50,869 bases of DNA from a virus. The translations under genes were made by a program, and so were the position numbers. Shown here in pieces: positions 27,133-34,841 of the stretch. The first letter of the stretch is position 1; each line of letters starts with the position of its first letter. The stretch covers positions 1-50,869 of the IMG/VR virus record IMGVR_UViG_3300044974_000745. The stretch is one strand, 5' to 3'. Below the pieces are notes generated by a model. It did not search any database. It worked only from the letters and a program-made list of their open reading frames with translations, and was not told where the DNA came from.

Positions 27133-27989
27133 TGAATTTAAAAAAAATTGCAACAGAAATAAGAGAAATCTTAGAAGATAAAAGAAAAGAACTTGAGTTG
27201 ACCTTTATTGAGGAAGACCACAAATATTTCATGAAAAATAAAGATGGGGAAATAAAAAGTGATTTCCCATCGGTATCAAAAGTCATGAAATTATTTTATG
27301 ATGAATTCCCAACAGATGAGATTGCTGAGAAGAAATCAAAAGGAGACCCTGTAGTTAAACAACAACTGATTGAAGAATGGGCTGCCGCTGGTACATACTC
27401 AACCAATATGGGTAGTCGGGTACATTACTTTTTGGAACAAAATACAATTAATTTATTTGGTGACTACAAAGAAGTAAGACAACCAATTTTTGATTGTGAC
27501 TTTACTCAAATACTAAAGGGTGATAGTATGATTTCTGCGGGTAAAAATTATTTGAAGTTAATGATTGAAAGAGGTGCTGAATTATTAGACACTGAAATTG
27601 TTTTAGGTAATCCTGATTTAGGTTATACTGGACAACCTGACAAAGTTTGGTTAATTCCTAACAAAGATGGTGATGAGTTCGGTTTAGTTATTACAGACTG
27701 GAAAACTAATAAGAAAAAAAACTTTGAAGAAAATCAGTTTACTAAACGAATGAAGTTCCCATTCAATGACCTACCTAATAACGCTTTGGGACACTATCAT
27801 ATACAACTACCACTATACGGTAAGTTAATTTTAAAGATGTTAGAGGGAACTAAATATGAGAAAATTAGGATATACGGGGGAATAGTCGTACTTTTGAAGG
27901 ATGATGGTGATTATGAAGAGTTTCGTATACCGAAACAAACTTTAACCACAGTTTTGGAAATGGATATTGGTAAATTCTTAAAAAAATAA
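27132..27989 (+). CDS. PD-(D/E)XK nuclease (RecB/Cas4-like exonuclease)
   Basis: The 285 residues contain the RecB-family nuclease motifs in order: MGSRVHYFLE with His98; GYTGQPDKVWLI with Asp170; LVITDWKTNKK with Asp189 and Lys191; and YHIQLPLYGKLI with Gln225 and Tyr229. The enzyme would cleave DNA with bound Mg2+, probably as an exonuclease in recombination or host-DNA degradation. There is no Cys cluster for an iron-sulfur centre, which argues against a true Cas4. It overlaps the primase by one base and precedes a lytic transglycosylase. Activity is likely; direction and substrate are unknown. Confidence 0.85.
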   Translation: MNLKKIATEIREILEDKRKELELTFIEEDHKYFMKNKDGEIKSDFPSVSKVMKLFYDEFPTDEIAEKKSKGDPVVKQQLIEEWAAAGTYSTNMGSRVHYFLEQNTINLFGDYKEVRQPIFDCDFTQILKGDSMISAGKNYLKLMIERGAELLDTEIVLGNPDLGYTGQPDKVWLIPNKDGDEFGLVITDWKTNKKKNFEENQFTKRMKFPFNDLPNNALGHYHIQLPLYGKLILKMLEGTKYEKIRIYGGIVVLLKDDGDYEEFRIPKQTLTTVLEMDIGKFLKK

Positions 27990-27994
27990 ATATT

Positions 27995-28540
27995 ATGAAA
28001 ACGTTTAACTTGTTATTAATTTCTTCTCTTTCGGTACTTTTAGTTAATGCTTCTTTTAACCTTGAAGTACCTAACACTGAGCCGGTCAAACAAAAAACTT
28101 ACGCTGAAAGAATGTTTGAATCTATAACATTTTATTCGGATTCATTTAATGTCCCTATTAACATTGCATTCAACGTGGCTTATTTAGAGACAACGTATAG
28201 AGGTCCTCACGACACTCTGTATGTTCATAAAAAAACATCAAGAGCGGGAGCGGTTGGGCCTATGCAAATCATGCCTCAATACGCATCACACTATGCGGGG
28301 TTTAAAGTAACTAAACAACAGTTAAAAGATTCTTTGGAATTGAATGTTATGATTTCAATGAAAATCCTTTCAGAAAATTACAAAAAAACTAAAAATTGGA
28401 TGAAATCTTTGGGAAAATATAATACTGGTAAACCATGTGTTAATGGATATGCTCGTAAAGGTGTTATTGAAGATTACAAAAAGAATTGGGTATTACCAAA
28501 ACCTGAAGATGAGATTAATCTTGTTGATTTAATCAAATAA
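27995..28540 (+). CDS. Secreted lytic transglycosylase (SLT-like)
   Basis: This 181-residue protein starts with a Sec signal peptide (MKTFNLLLISSLSVLLVNA), so it should be exported to the periplasm without a holin channel. The mature part has SLT-family motifs: AYLETTYRG with the likely catalytic Glu65, then AVGPMQIMP (86-94), and later a conserved LGKYNTG. It would cleave the glycan strands of peptidoglycan. Its place among replication genes, five bases after the nuclease, is unusual for a lysis gene and could mean early expression, an export-dependent endolysin, or a role in virion entry. A separate amidase gene lies at 35610. Confidence 0.8.
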   Translation: MKTFNLLLISSLSVLLVNASFNLEVPNTEPVKQKTYAERMFESITFYSDSFNVPINIAFNVAYLETTYRGPHDTLYVHKKTSRAGAVGPMQIMPQYASHYAGFKVTKQQLKDSLELNVMISMKILSENYKKTKNWMKSLGKYNTGKPCVNGYARKGVIEDYKKNWVLPKPEDEINLVDLIK

Positions 28541-28566
28541 AACTATTATAATTAATAAAAAATAAT

Positions 28567-28785
28567 ATGGATAATTTAGATTTAAGACCCAAAATTGATT
28601 TGAAACAACAACCTACAGTTACTTGTAGTGAATGTGGTAGTAAGTTCTTCAAAGAAGTCGTACTAATTAAAAAAGTGGCGGCATTATTAACAGGAAATAG
28701 TGAAGATACAATAGTCCCTTTCCCAACATACAGATGTGATGATTGTGGACATGTTGATGAAGAATTTGATTTGTTTGGTAAATGA
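28567..28785 (+). CDS. Small zinc-ribbon protein (72 aa)
   Basis: Two CxxC pairs (TCSECGS and RCDDCGH) about 40 residues apart form a zinc-ribbon-like site in a small acidic protein. I do not recognise the family. Its last four bases overlap the ATG of the gp47-like nuclease, so the two are probably translated together and may work together (DNA or protein binding). No membrane segment. Confidence 0.65.
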   Translation: MDNLDLRPKIDLKQQPTVTCSECGSKFFKEVVLIKKVAALLTGNSEDTIVPFPTYRCDDCGHVDEEFDLFGK

Positions 28786-29561
28786 TAAATAAAGTAGTAC
28801 ATTTTTCTGACCTACATATTCGTCTTTTTAAAGACCATGAACTTTACCGAAGTATAGTTCAGAATATGTTAGATGAGTTTGTTGAACTAAAACCTGATAG
28901 AATAGTATTCACAGGTGATTTAGTACATTCTAAAAACCAAATGACTCCTGAGTTAATTGAGATGGTTTCATGGGTTTTAAATGAATGTTCTAAAATTACT
29001 AAAACTGTTTTGATTATTGGTAATCATGATTTCCTTGAGAACAATATGTCAAGATTGGACGCATTAACACCAATAATTGATTCCTTACAAAATGACAATA
29101 TTGTCTATTATAAAAATCGTGGTGTTTATGAAGATGAGAATATTGAATGGGTTGTTTATTCATTGATTGACCATAACATCCCACCTGATATCCAAAAATC
29201 AGATAAACTAAAGATAGGGTTATTTCACGGACCAGTTCAAGGGTTAACTACAGATATCGGTTATAAGTTTGAAACAGGTTTTGAAACTGATAAATTTGAT
29301 GGTTGTGATTTAGTTTTTTGTGGGGATATTCATAAGAGACAAATCTTTAATATACCTGGTGGTAAAAAGGCATATATGATTGGTTCAACCATACAACAAA
29401 ACTATGGTGAGACAATTAAAAAACATGGGTATGGTATCTATGATGTGGTAAACAACACTTATGATTTTGTTGATTTAAATAACCCAAAACCATTTCTATC
29501 ATTTAAAATGAAATCATTTGATGATATAGTTAATGGTACAGAAAAATTGTCAAATTTTTAA
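28782..29561 (+). CDS. Recombination nuclease subunit, SbcD / T4 gp47-like
   Basis: The 259 residues carry the full metallophosphoesterase set: SDLHI (Asp10, His12), TGDLVHS (Asp46), GNHD (81-83), LFHG (His149) and GDIH (181-184), which hold two metal ions. With its partner ATPase at 30729 it should form the gp46/gp47 (SbcCD, Mre11/Rad50-like) complex that resects double-strand ends for recombination-dependent replication. It is shorter than T4 gp47 (339) and bacterial SbcD (~400), lacking much of the C-terminal cap. Three small genes separate it from the SbcC-like gene. Confidence 0.9.
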   Translation: MINKVVHFSDLHIRLFKDHELYRSIVQNMLDEFVELKPDRIVFTGDLVHSKNQMTPELIEMVSWVLNECSKITKTVLIIGNHDFLENNMSRLDALTPIIDSLQNDNIVYYKNRGVYEDENIEWVVYSLIDHNIPPDIQKSDKLKIGLFHGPVQGLTTDIGYKFETGFETDKFDGCDLVFCGDIHKRQIFNIPGGKKAYMIGSTIQQNYGETIKKHGYGIYDVVNNTYDFVDLNNPKPFLSFKMKSFDDIVNGTEKLSNF

Positions 29562-30146
29562 ATGTATTCAGTTGAAGTAAAAAATAACAAAGAAATTTAT
29601 GATTTCTGTATGATAAATGGTATCACAGATATTAATAAATTTATTCAGGAATGTTTTAAACAGGGATTTGACATTAAAAGATACGGTCTTTTAGGTGAAA
29701 CAGGTGAGAAAGAAGTAATAGTTGAAAAACTTGTGGAAATACCTGTTGAAGTTATCAAAGAGATTGAAAAAATTGTTGAGGTAATTAAAGAAGTACCCGT
29801 TGACAGAGTACTTATCCAAGAGGTTGTTAAGGAAGTTCCTGTGGAAAGGATAGTTGAAAAAATCATTCAGGTATCTGACGACACACAAATAAATGAACTG
29901 TTGTTAAAAATACAACAGTTGGAAAATAGACAACCTGAAATTGTTGAAGTGATTAAAGAAGTTACTATTGAAAAAAGTAATGATAAAACTTTAATGTTAC
30001 AGGAAACATTAGTTAAATTAAGATTAGAAATTGTTGATAAAACAAAAAAAATTGAAGAATTAGAAAATAAAATAAAAACAATGGAATCCAATATGAGTCA
30101 ACCGGCTTTTTATTTAAAGGGTTCCAACTTAAATCAAAAAATGTAA
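29562..30146 (+). CDS. Coiled-coil protein with alternating Val/Glu/Lys repeats (194 aa)
   Basis: The ATG follows directly after the stop of the SbcD-like gene. Residues 1-45 form a small helical domain (INGITDINKFIQECFKQGFD). Residues about 50-105 are repeats of the VEVIKEVPV / VERIVEK type, with alternating hydrophobic and charged residues, and residues about 105-180 are a Leu/Glu/Lys coiled coil. The protein probably oligomerises as a long rod. Its position between the two recombination-nuclease subunits hints at a role in that complex, but this is inference. No catalytic motif or membrane segment. Confidence 0.6.
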   Translation: MYSVEVKNNKEIYDFCMINGITDINKFIQECFKQGFDIKRYGLLGETGEKEVIVEKLVEIPVEVIKEIEKIVEVIKEVPVDRVLIQEVVKEVPVERIVEKIIQVSDDTQINELLLKIQQLENRQPEIVEVIKEVTIEKSNDKTLMLQETLVKLRLEIVDKTKKIEELENKIKTMESNMSQPAFYLKGSNLNQKM

Positions 30147-30147
30147 T

Positions 30148-30498
30148 ATGAGTACTTTAGCTTGGATTTTAATTGCGTATGGAATGACTAATATTTTAGT
30201 TTACGGTTCCATTTTTAATAAACAAAGAGATTTCATTCACAAATGGGGTGGTAATGAACATAATATTTTTTATGGGTTGGGTAAATTCATCTCAGGGTTA
30301 ATATCATGTATAATGTGTACAAGTACATGGATTGGATTTTTTCTCTCATTAGTATTGTTCTCACCAACCCAACAATTATTTGATACTAACGAAATTTTGT
30401 CTATATTTTTTGACGGGATGTTAGCATCAGGTTCAGTTTGGGCGGTTAACGCTATAATTGAATGGTTTGAAGAAAACCGACCAGCTAAAATAGATTAA
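30148..30498 (+). CDS. Membrane protein, DUF1360-like pattern (116 aa)
   Basis: Three probable membrane helices: 4-20 (LAWILIAYGMTNILVYG), about 46-72 with an embedded CIMC pair followed by TWIGF, and about 84-103. The SCxxCxxxWxG pattern in the second helix is like that of DUF1360 proteins found in Firmicutes and phages, whose function is unknown. The C-terminus is short, acidic and soluble. A holin-like role is possible but not shown; it is not next to a lysis enzyme. It lies two bases after the coiled-coil gene. Confidence 0.55.
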   Translation: MSTLAWILIAYGMTNILVYGSIFNKQRDFIHKWGGNEHNIFYGLGKFISGLISCIMCTSTWIGFFLSLVLFSPTQQLFDTNEILSIFFDGMLASGSVWAVNAIIEWFEENRPAKID

Positions 30499-30516
30499 TT
30501 TTAAAACCAAATATAT

Positions 30517-30726
30517 ATGCCAGTATCAAAAAAAAGAGGTGGAGCTAAAGCCCACAGAGCACGAGTTAAAAAAAGAAACGTTAACTTAACAAATGCAAAA
30601 ACAAATTTCCAAAAACAATACACAAAGTTAATGGAAGAAAAATTGGAGGAAATGAAGAATCAACTTTCAGCTCAAACTGAGACAACTGAGACAACTGAAA
30701 CAACTGAGATTTCTGAAAATGTCTAA
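30517..30726 (+). CDS. Small basic protein with acidic Thr/Glu tail (69 aa)
   Basis: The first ~25 residues are very basic (MPVSKKRGGAKAHRARVKKR) and would bind nucleic acid. A short helix follows, then a tail of TETTETTETTE encoded by a 9-base tandem repeat. I do not recognise a family. The ATG of the SbcC-like gene follows three bases after its stop, so it is part of the recombination operon and could be a DNA-binding accessory (inference). Confidence 0.6.
   Translation: MPVSKKRGGAKAHRARVKKRNVNLTNAKTNFQKQYTKLMEEKLEEMKNQLSAQTETTETTETTEISENV
30675..30707 (+). repeat. 9-base tandem repeat encoding Thr-Glu-Thr units
   Basis: AACTGA recurs four times at a 9-base period (30675, 30684, 30693 and 30702) with GAC or AAC between. 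The period is a multiple of three, so copy-number changes would only lengthen or shorten the acidic tail of the small basic protein. Confidence 0.7.
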
Positions 30727-30728
30727 TA

Positions 30729-33104
30729 ATGGATTTGTTTAATCCATCACCAATTTTAAATTATTTACATATGACTCATGACTTAGATTTGAGTAAGCTT
30801 GACAACCCATACATACAAGTTGTGTGGGAGGATTTTGCTGAAAACTTTACTCAAGAAAAAATTAAAAGTGTAAGACAATACTTCCAAAAAAAGTATCAAT
30901 CTACTAACGTAAACGTAATTATTAAAACTAAAACTGTTGATGATGACACGGTACATAACGTTGATATCTCCTTCAATATTTTAGATAAAAATTACCAATT
31001 AGAGTTAGTTAAGTCTTATCTCAAATCTAAGTCAAATGAGGATTTGTATGATGATATCTTTAAATTGGACAATGCGGTTGATAGTAAACTAATATTAAAT
31101 CAAACTGAAGTAACACCATTTAAGAAATGGTTTATTAAAAATATTGAGTTTTCAAATTTCTTATCATACGGTGAAAATCAAAGAATTGATTTTGATAAAT
31201 GTGATGGTATATCAGTAGTTGAATCTAATCCGCCTAACTTTGGTGGAAAGACAGTTCTTTCTGTGGATTTATTATTGTTCTTATTTTTCAATGAAACAAC
31301 AAAAACAACAAAGGCTGAAGAAATCTTTAACCGATTTACTGAGAAAAACTCGGTAGTTGTTAAAGGTGAAATCATGATTGACGGTGAAGATTACATTATT
31401 GTTAGAAAGATTGAAAGAAAACTTTCAAAAAGTAATGATTGGAATGTTAAAACTGAATTGGACTTTTTTAAGAAATTGTTGGACGGTAGTTTACAGAATT
31501 TTACTGGAGAACAACGTAGAGAAACTGAAGCGTTTATTAAAACATCTATTGGTTCTAAAGATGATTTCTTGATGACTATTCTAACAACTGCTACAAATTT
31601 AGAAGATTTAATTGACTCCAAACCTACAGCAAGAGGACAGGTCCTTTCAAGGTTTATGGGATTAGATTTTTTAAAGAAAAAAGAAGAGGCAGCTAAAGAA
31701 ATTTATTCAGATTTTTCTAAATCAATGTTGTCTAATGTGTATAACAGTGAACAACTTAAAAATGAAATTCAGGAAAACATTGAAAAAATTGATAATCTTA
31801 AGAACGGTAATTTAGAGTTAGAAAAAACTTTAAGCGATGTTATTGATAGGATTGGTAAGGGACAAGAATATCGTGATAATTTGTTAAAGAGTAAGTTTAC
31901 TGATATTGACAGAGAGATTAGTTTATTACAACCTGATAAAGTTAATAATGAAATAAGTTCAATTAATTTACAAAAATCTAATGTTGTAAATCAACTTAAA
32001 GAAATTAAAGTTGTTGAACCTACTGAATTTTACCATGAGGACCAACACGATAAAGTTAAAGAAGAATATCAACAATCTTATAAACAAAAAATTGAGGTTG
32101 AGACAAACATTTCAGGGATTGAAAAGTTAAAGAGTTCAGTAAGTAATGGAATTAAATGTGAACATTGTGGAATTGAATTAATGAACGCATCTATTACCCA
32201 ATCAAGAATTGCTGAACTTGACGGACTTATCATGCATAAAATCCAAATTGAGGGGTTAATGACAGATTTTAGCATCAAAGAACGGGCTTTTGTTCAGTTA
32301 AAAAAAGAATTTGATGAATATGAAAAAAACAAGTTAATCAAAGAAAAGTATGAATTGAGTATTGAAAGTTTTGATTTAAAAATTGAGAACTTAAATAACA
32401 AACTAATCAAGTACCAAGAAATTCAAGATAAGATTTCAGAGAACATCAAAATTGAATCTCAATTAATTAAGGCTGGTATGAGATTAGATGAACTTGATAT
32501 TGAAAAAAGAGGTGTTGAAAACAAAATTAGTACAAATAATTTTACAATTAAAAATTCTGAAGATAAAATTGATTCTAGCAAAAAATTAATAGAAAAAATT
32601 AAAGAAGAATCCGAGAAAGAGAAAATATACAAAATATATTTAGAAATCTTTGGTAAGAATGGTGTCTCAAAAATGATTATGAAAACAATGATGCCTTTGA
32701 TAAATTCAGAATTACAAAGATTGTTAGAGGATAGTTCACACTTTAGATTAGAAATTAGAATCAATGATAAGAATGAGGTTGAGTTCATTATGATTGACAA
32801 TAATACACAAGTTGAAAAATTAATGGTTTCAGGTTCAGGATATGAAAGAACTATTGCTTCATTAGCGTTAAGAGCTGTATTAAGTAAAATTTGTTCATTA
32901 CCAAAACCAAATATCATTGTGTTTGATGAGGTATTTGGTAAGATTTCTAATGATAATTTAGATATGGTTTCTGAATTCTTTACAAAGATTAAAGAATATT
33001 TTGAAAAGATTTTTGTAATAACTCACAACCCATTAGTAACCAATTGGTCGGATAATATCATTAGAATTAAAAAAATTGATAATATTAGTTTTGTAACTCA
33101 GTAA
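30729..33104 (+). CDS. Recombination nuclease ATPase subunit, SbcC / T4 gp46-like
   Basis: This 791-residue SMC/Rad50-type ATPase partners the SbcD-like nuclease. An unusual N-terminal extension of about 130 residues precedes the ATPase head. The P-loop is SNPPNFGGKT (166-175), less canonical than GxxGxGKS. A long coiled coil (about 330-650) is broken by a zinc hook at KCEHCGIEL (Cys476, Cys479) that would dimerise two arms. The C-terminal half-head has the signature VSGSGYERTIASLALR and Walker B IIVFDEVFG (about 729-737). It would drive DNA-end processing with the SbcD-like subunit. Ends at a candidate promoter for the sigma-factor unit. Confidence 0.9.
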   Translation: MDLFNPSPILNYLHMTHDLDLSKLDNPYIQVVWEDFAENFTQEKIKSVRQYFQKKYQSTNVNVIIKTKTVDDDTVHNVDISFNILDKNYQLELVKSYLKSKSNEDLYDDIFKLDNAVDSKLILNQTEVTPFKKWFIKNIEFSNFLSYGENQRIDFDKCDGISVVESNPPNFGGKTVLSVDLLLFLFFNETTKTTKAEEIFNRFTEKNSVVVKGEIMIDGEDYIIVRKIERKLSKSNDWNVKTELDFFKKLLDGSLQNFTGEQRRETEAFIKTSIGSKDDFLMTILTTATNLEDLIDSKPTARGQVLSRFMGLDFLKKKEEAAKEIYSDFSKSMLSNVYNSEQLKNEIQENIEKIDNLKNGNLELEKTLSDVIDRIGKGQEYRDNLLKSKFTDIDREISLLQPDKVNNEISSINLQKSNVVNQLKEIKVVEPTEFYHEDQHDKVKEEYQQSYKQKIEVETNISGIEKLKSSVSNGIKCEHCGIELMNASITQSRIAELDGLIMHKIQIEGLMTDFSIKERAFVQLKKEFDEYEKNKLIKEKYELSIESFDLKIENLNNKLIKYQEIQDKISENIKIESQLIKAGMRLDELDIEKRGVENKISTNNFTIKNSEDKIDSSKKLIEKIKEESEKEKIYKIYLEIFGKNGVSKMIMKTMMPLINSELQRLLEDSSHFRLEIRINDKNEVEFIMIDNNTQVEKLMVSGSGYERTIASLALRAVLSKICSLPKPNIIVFDEVFGKISNDNLDMVSEFFTKIKEYFEKIFVITHNPLVTNWSDNIIRIKKIDNISFVTQ

Positions 33105-33119
33105 TTTAGTTTATATTAG
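33089..33119 (+). promoter_or_regulatory. Candidate host-type promoter upstream of the sigma-factor unit
   Basis: TTTTG (33089-33093), 18 bases, then TATATTAG (33112-33119), one mismatch from TAnnTTTG. It overlaps the end of the SbcC-like gene and lies 13 bases before the ATG at 33133. It fits recognition by the host primary sigma factor, so the phage sigma gene could be expressed early. Confidence 0.4.
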
Positions 33120-33132
33120 CAAAAAATATATT

Positions 33133-33642
33133 ATGAAGTACATCTTATTCTTGTTTGGTAAAAGTGATAACCAAGAAGTTTTTGTAGAGAAAATTGCAAA
33201 GTTTCTGAGTGATTCAATGAGTAGTGATTCAGTTAGATTTTATTTTGGTGATACTGCCGCTGTGTTTACGTTTGATACAGATTTAAATTTAAAAAATGTT
33301 ACATCTAACCTTGATGAATTATTTAATAACCCTGAAATAATTTATTTCCTTTTACCATACAGGACTGACAATTTGTCAGTAAAACTTGACTCTATCACAA
33401 AAACTCACCTATTTGGCACTGATGATGATATTATTACAGATAATGAATTTTTGAAAATTCTTAAAGATAGAATTGAAAAAAATCTTATATTTGACGAAGA
33501 AGAAGATGAAGACGATGACCTTTGTTTGACTAACAAAGTAAAAGAACTGTCACTTGATAATATTTTAGATAAAATATCTAACAGTGGTTTATCTTCTTTA
33601 AGTGAATATGAAAAAAACCTTTTAAACGAATACTCAAAATAA
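33133..33642 (+). CDS. Acidic protein with rhomboid-associated C-terminal helix pattern (169 aa)
   Basis: The body is unrecognised. A very acidic loop (EEEDEDDD, around residue 120-130) precedes a C-terminal segment LDNILDKISNSGLSSLSEYE and LLNEYSK. This matches the LDxILDKISxxGxxSLTxEEKxFLxxxSK helix found at the C-terminus of many Bacteroidetes rhomboid-type membrane proteins (DUF6576). No protease motif or membrane helix is present, so only the tail is shared. It lies four bases before the sigma-factor gene and behind a host-type promoter, which hints at a regulatory or host-interaction role (inference). Confidence 0.6.
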   Translation: MKYILFLFGKSDNQEVFVEKIAKFLSDSMSSDSVRFYFGDTAAVFTFDTDLNLKNVTSNLDELFNNPEIIYFLLPYRTDNLSVKLDSITKTHLFGTDDDIITDNEFLKILKDRIEKNLIFDEEEDEDDDLCLTNKVKELSLDNILDKISNSGLSSLSEYEKNLLNEYSK

Positions 33643-33646
33643 AAAT

Positions 33647-34447
33647 ATGAAACAAAAAAACTCATCAATACCAATCAACCAAGAAGAAATTCAACATTAC
33701 TTAAAAGATATTCGTAGAATAAAAGTAATGACCGCTGAACGTGAGAAAGAATTGTCTAAACTAATAATGGATGGTGACATTTCAGAAAAAGAAAGAGAAA
33801 AAATTAATAAAGAACTCTTAGAGGGTAATTTAAGATTTGTAATAACAGTTGCTAAACAATACCAAAATCAGGGTTTGGACTTTCCTGATTTGATTGCTGA
33901 AGGTAATTTAGGACTAATGAAAGCTATTAAAAACTTTGATTGGTCAAAAAATCTACGTTTTATATCATATGCGGTATGGTGGGTTAAACAATCAATTTTA
34001 CAATCTTTAAATGACAACGCTCGTACTATACGACTACCGGTTAACGTAGTACAAGATTTACAAAGAGCTAAAAAACAAGTTGAAAATAATGGGGCTAAGT
34101 TAGATGACAAATTTGAAAATTTACCATCTATTATTGACTTGGATATGCATATCAATGAGGAAGGTGATACATTAGTGGATATTATTAAAAATGAAGATGC
34201 TGATATGCCTGATGCGATTTTTAGTAATGATGGAGTATTAAAATCACAACTAATGTCAATCCTTGGCATTTTAGATGAAAGAGAAAAGGTAATTATACAA
34301 GATTATTTCGGTATCTCAGGGACACCAAGAACATTAGAAGATATTGGTGGTGACTTTAATCTTACAAAAGAAAGAGTTAGACAAATTAAAGAAAAGGCAT
34401 TACGAAAATTAAGGAACGAGAGTTCGGTTTTATTCGACTACTTGTAG
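33647..34447 (+). CDS. RNA polymerase sigma-70 factor, primary type
   Basis: The 266 residues align by eye with all the working regions of Bacteroidetes RpoD. Region 1.2 is IQHYLKDIRRIKVMTAE; region 2 includes NLRFVITVAKQYQNQGLDF, LIAEGNLGLMKAI and FISYAVWWVKQSI; region 3 follows. Region 4 has a helix-turn-helix, TLEDIGGDFNLTKERVRQIK. Most phage sigma factors are diverged (gp55-type) or extracytoplasmic-function type, so a primary-type factor is notable. It is shorter in region 3 than host RpoD (~287). It would redirect host RNA polymerase to phage promoters, possibly the TATTTATA class. Its unit ends at a strong terminator. Confidence 0.9.
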   Translation: MKQKNSSIPINQEEIQHYLKDIRRIKVMTAEREKELSKLIMDGDISEKEREKINKELLEGNLRFVITVAKQYQNQGLDFPDLIAEGNLGLMKAIKNFDWSKNLRFISYAVWWVKQSILQSLNDNARTIRLPVNVVQDLQRAKKQVENNGAKLDDKFENLPSIIDLDMHINEEGDTLVDIIKNEDADMPDAIFSNDGVLKSQLMSILGILDEREKVIIQDYFGISGTPRTLEDIGGDFNLTKERVRQIKEKALRKLRNESSVLFDYL

Positions 34448-34455
34448 AAAAAATA

Positions 34456-34489
34456 AAAACCTTCTATTTATTATGATAGAGGGTTTTTT
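34456..34489 (+). terminator. Strong intrinsic terminator after the sigma factor
   Basis: A 12-bp stem (AAAACCTTCTAT, 34456-34467, with ATAGAGGGTTTT, 34476-34487, one T-G pair) has an 8-base loop and runs into a T-run. It lies 8 bases after the TAG stop and is the clearest rho-independent terminator in the window. Confidence 0.85.
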
Positions 34490-34511
34490 ATTTTATTAAA
34501 AAAAAATTATT

Positions 34512-34841
34512 ATGAAAAATTTTATTGAGTTAGTAAAAAAATATAAATTATATATTTTATCCGTATTATTTGTGATTTTCTTTTTTAGGTCATGTAGTAA
34601 ATCGGGGCAAGTGAAAAAACTTGAAAAGTTAGAAGTTAAAAAAGAAAAAGTAATTGATAGTTTAGACAATGTGATTAAGAGTCATGAGTATACTATTAAT
34701 AATGTTTCAGAAGTTATCAGGTTGGAAAAGATAAAAGTTCACACTGATTATGATAACTACATTTCAAGTAAAGATAGAGGGGAACAACTTATGGAACTAC
34801 ATATGTTGGTTAAACAAAACATTAAAGATTTAGATAAATGA
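34512..34841 (+). CDS. Single-span membrane protein with coiled coil (109 aa)
   Basis: A membrane helix at about residues 13-27 (LYILSVLFVIFFFRS) is followed by Cys28 and a Lys/Glu-rich helix that ends in LVKQNIKDLDK. The layout (short N-terminus, one anchor, long coiled coil outside) resembles inner-membrane spanin or Rz-like subunits. A lipoprotein signal is possible (FRSC) but the lipobox is poor. It overlaps the next membrane gene by four bases and opens the block after the sigma terminator. Confidence 0.6.
   Translation: MKNFIELVKKYKLYILSVLFVIFFFRSCSKSGQVKKLEKLEVKKEKVIDSLDNVIKSHEYTINNVSEVIRLEKIKVHTDYDNYISSKDRGEQLMELHMLVKQNIKDLDK

Noticed and set aside
29645-29866. Minus-strand Ser/Thr/Ile-rich frame
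   Set aside because: Antisense shadow of the Val/Glu/Lys repeats in the coiled-coil gene.
32459-32917. Minus-strand frame of 152 codons
   Set aside because: It lies entirely within the conserved C-terminal half of the SbcC-like gene and has no recognisable motif or leader; it is a composition artefact.
33868-34269. Minus-strand frame of 133 codons
   Set aside because: It is antisense to the conserved regions of the sigma factor and encodes no recognisable protein.
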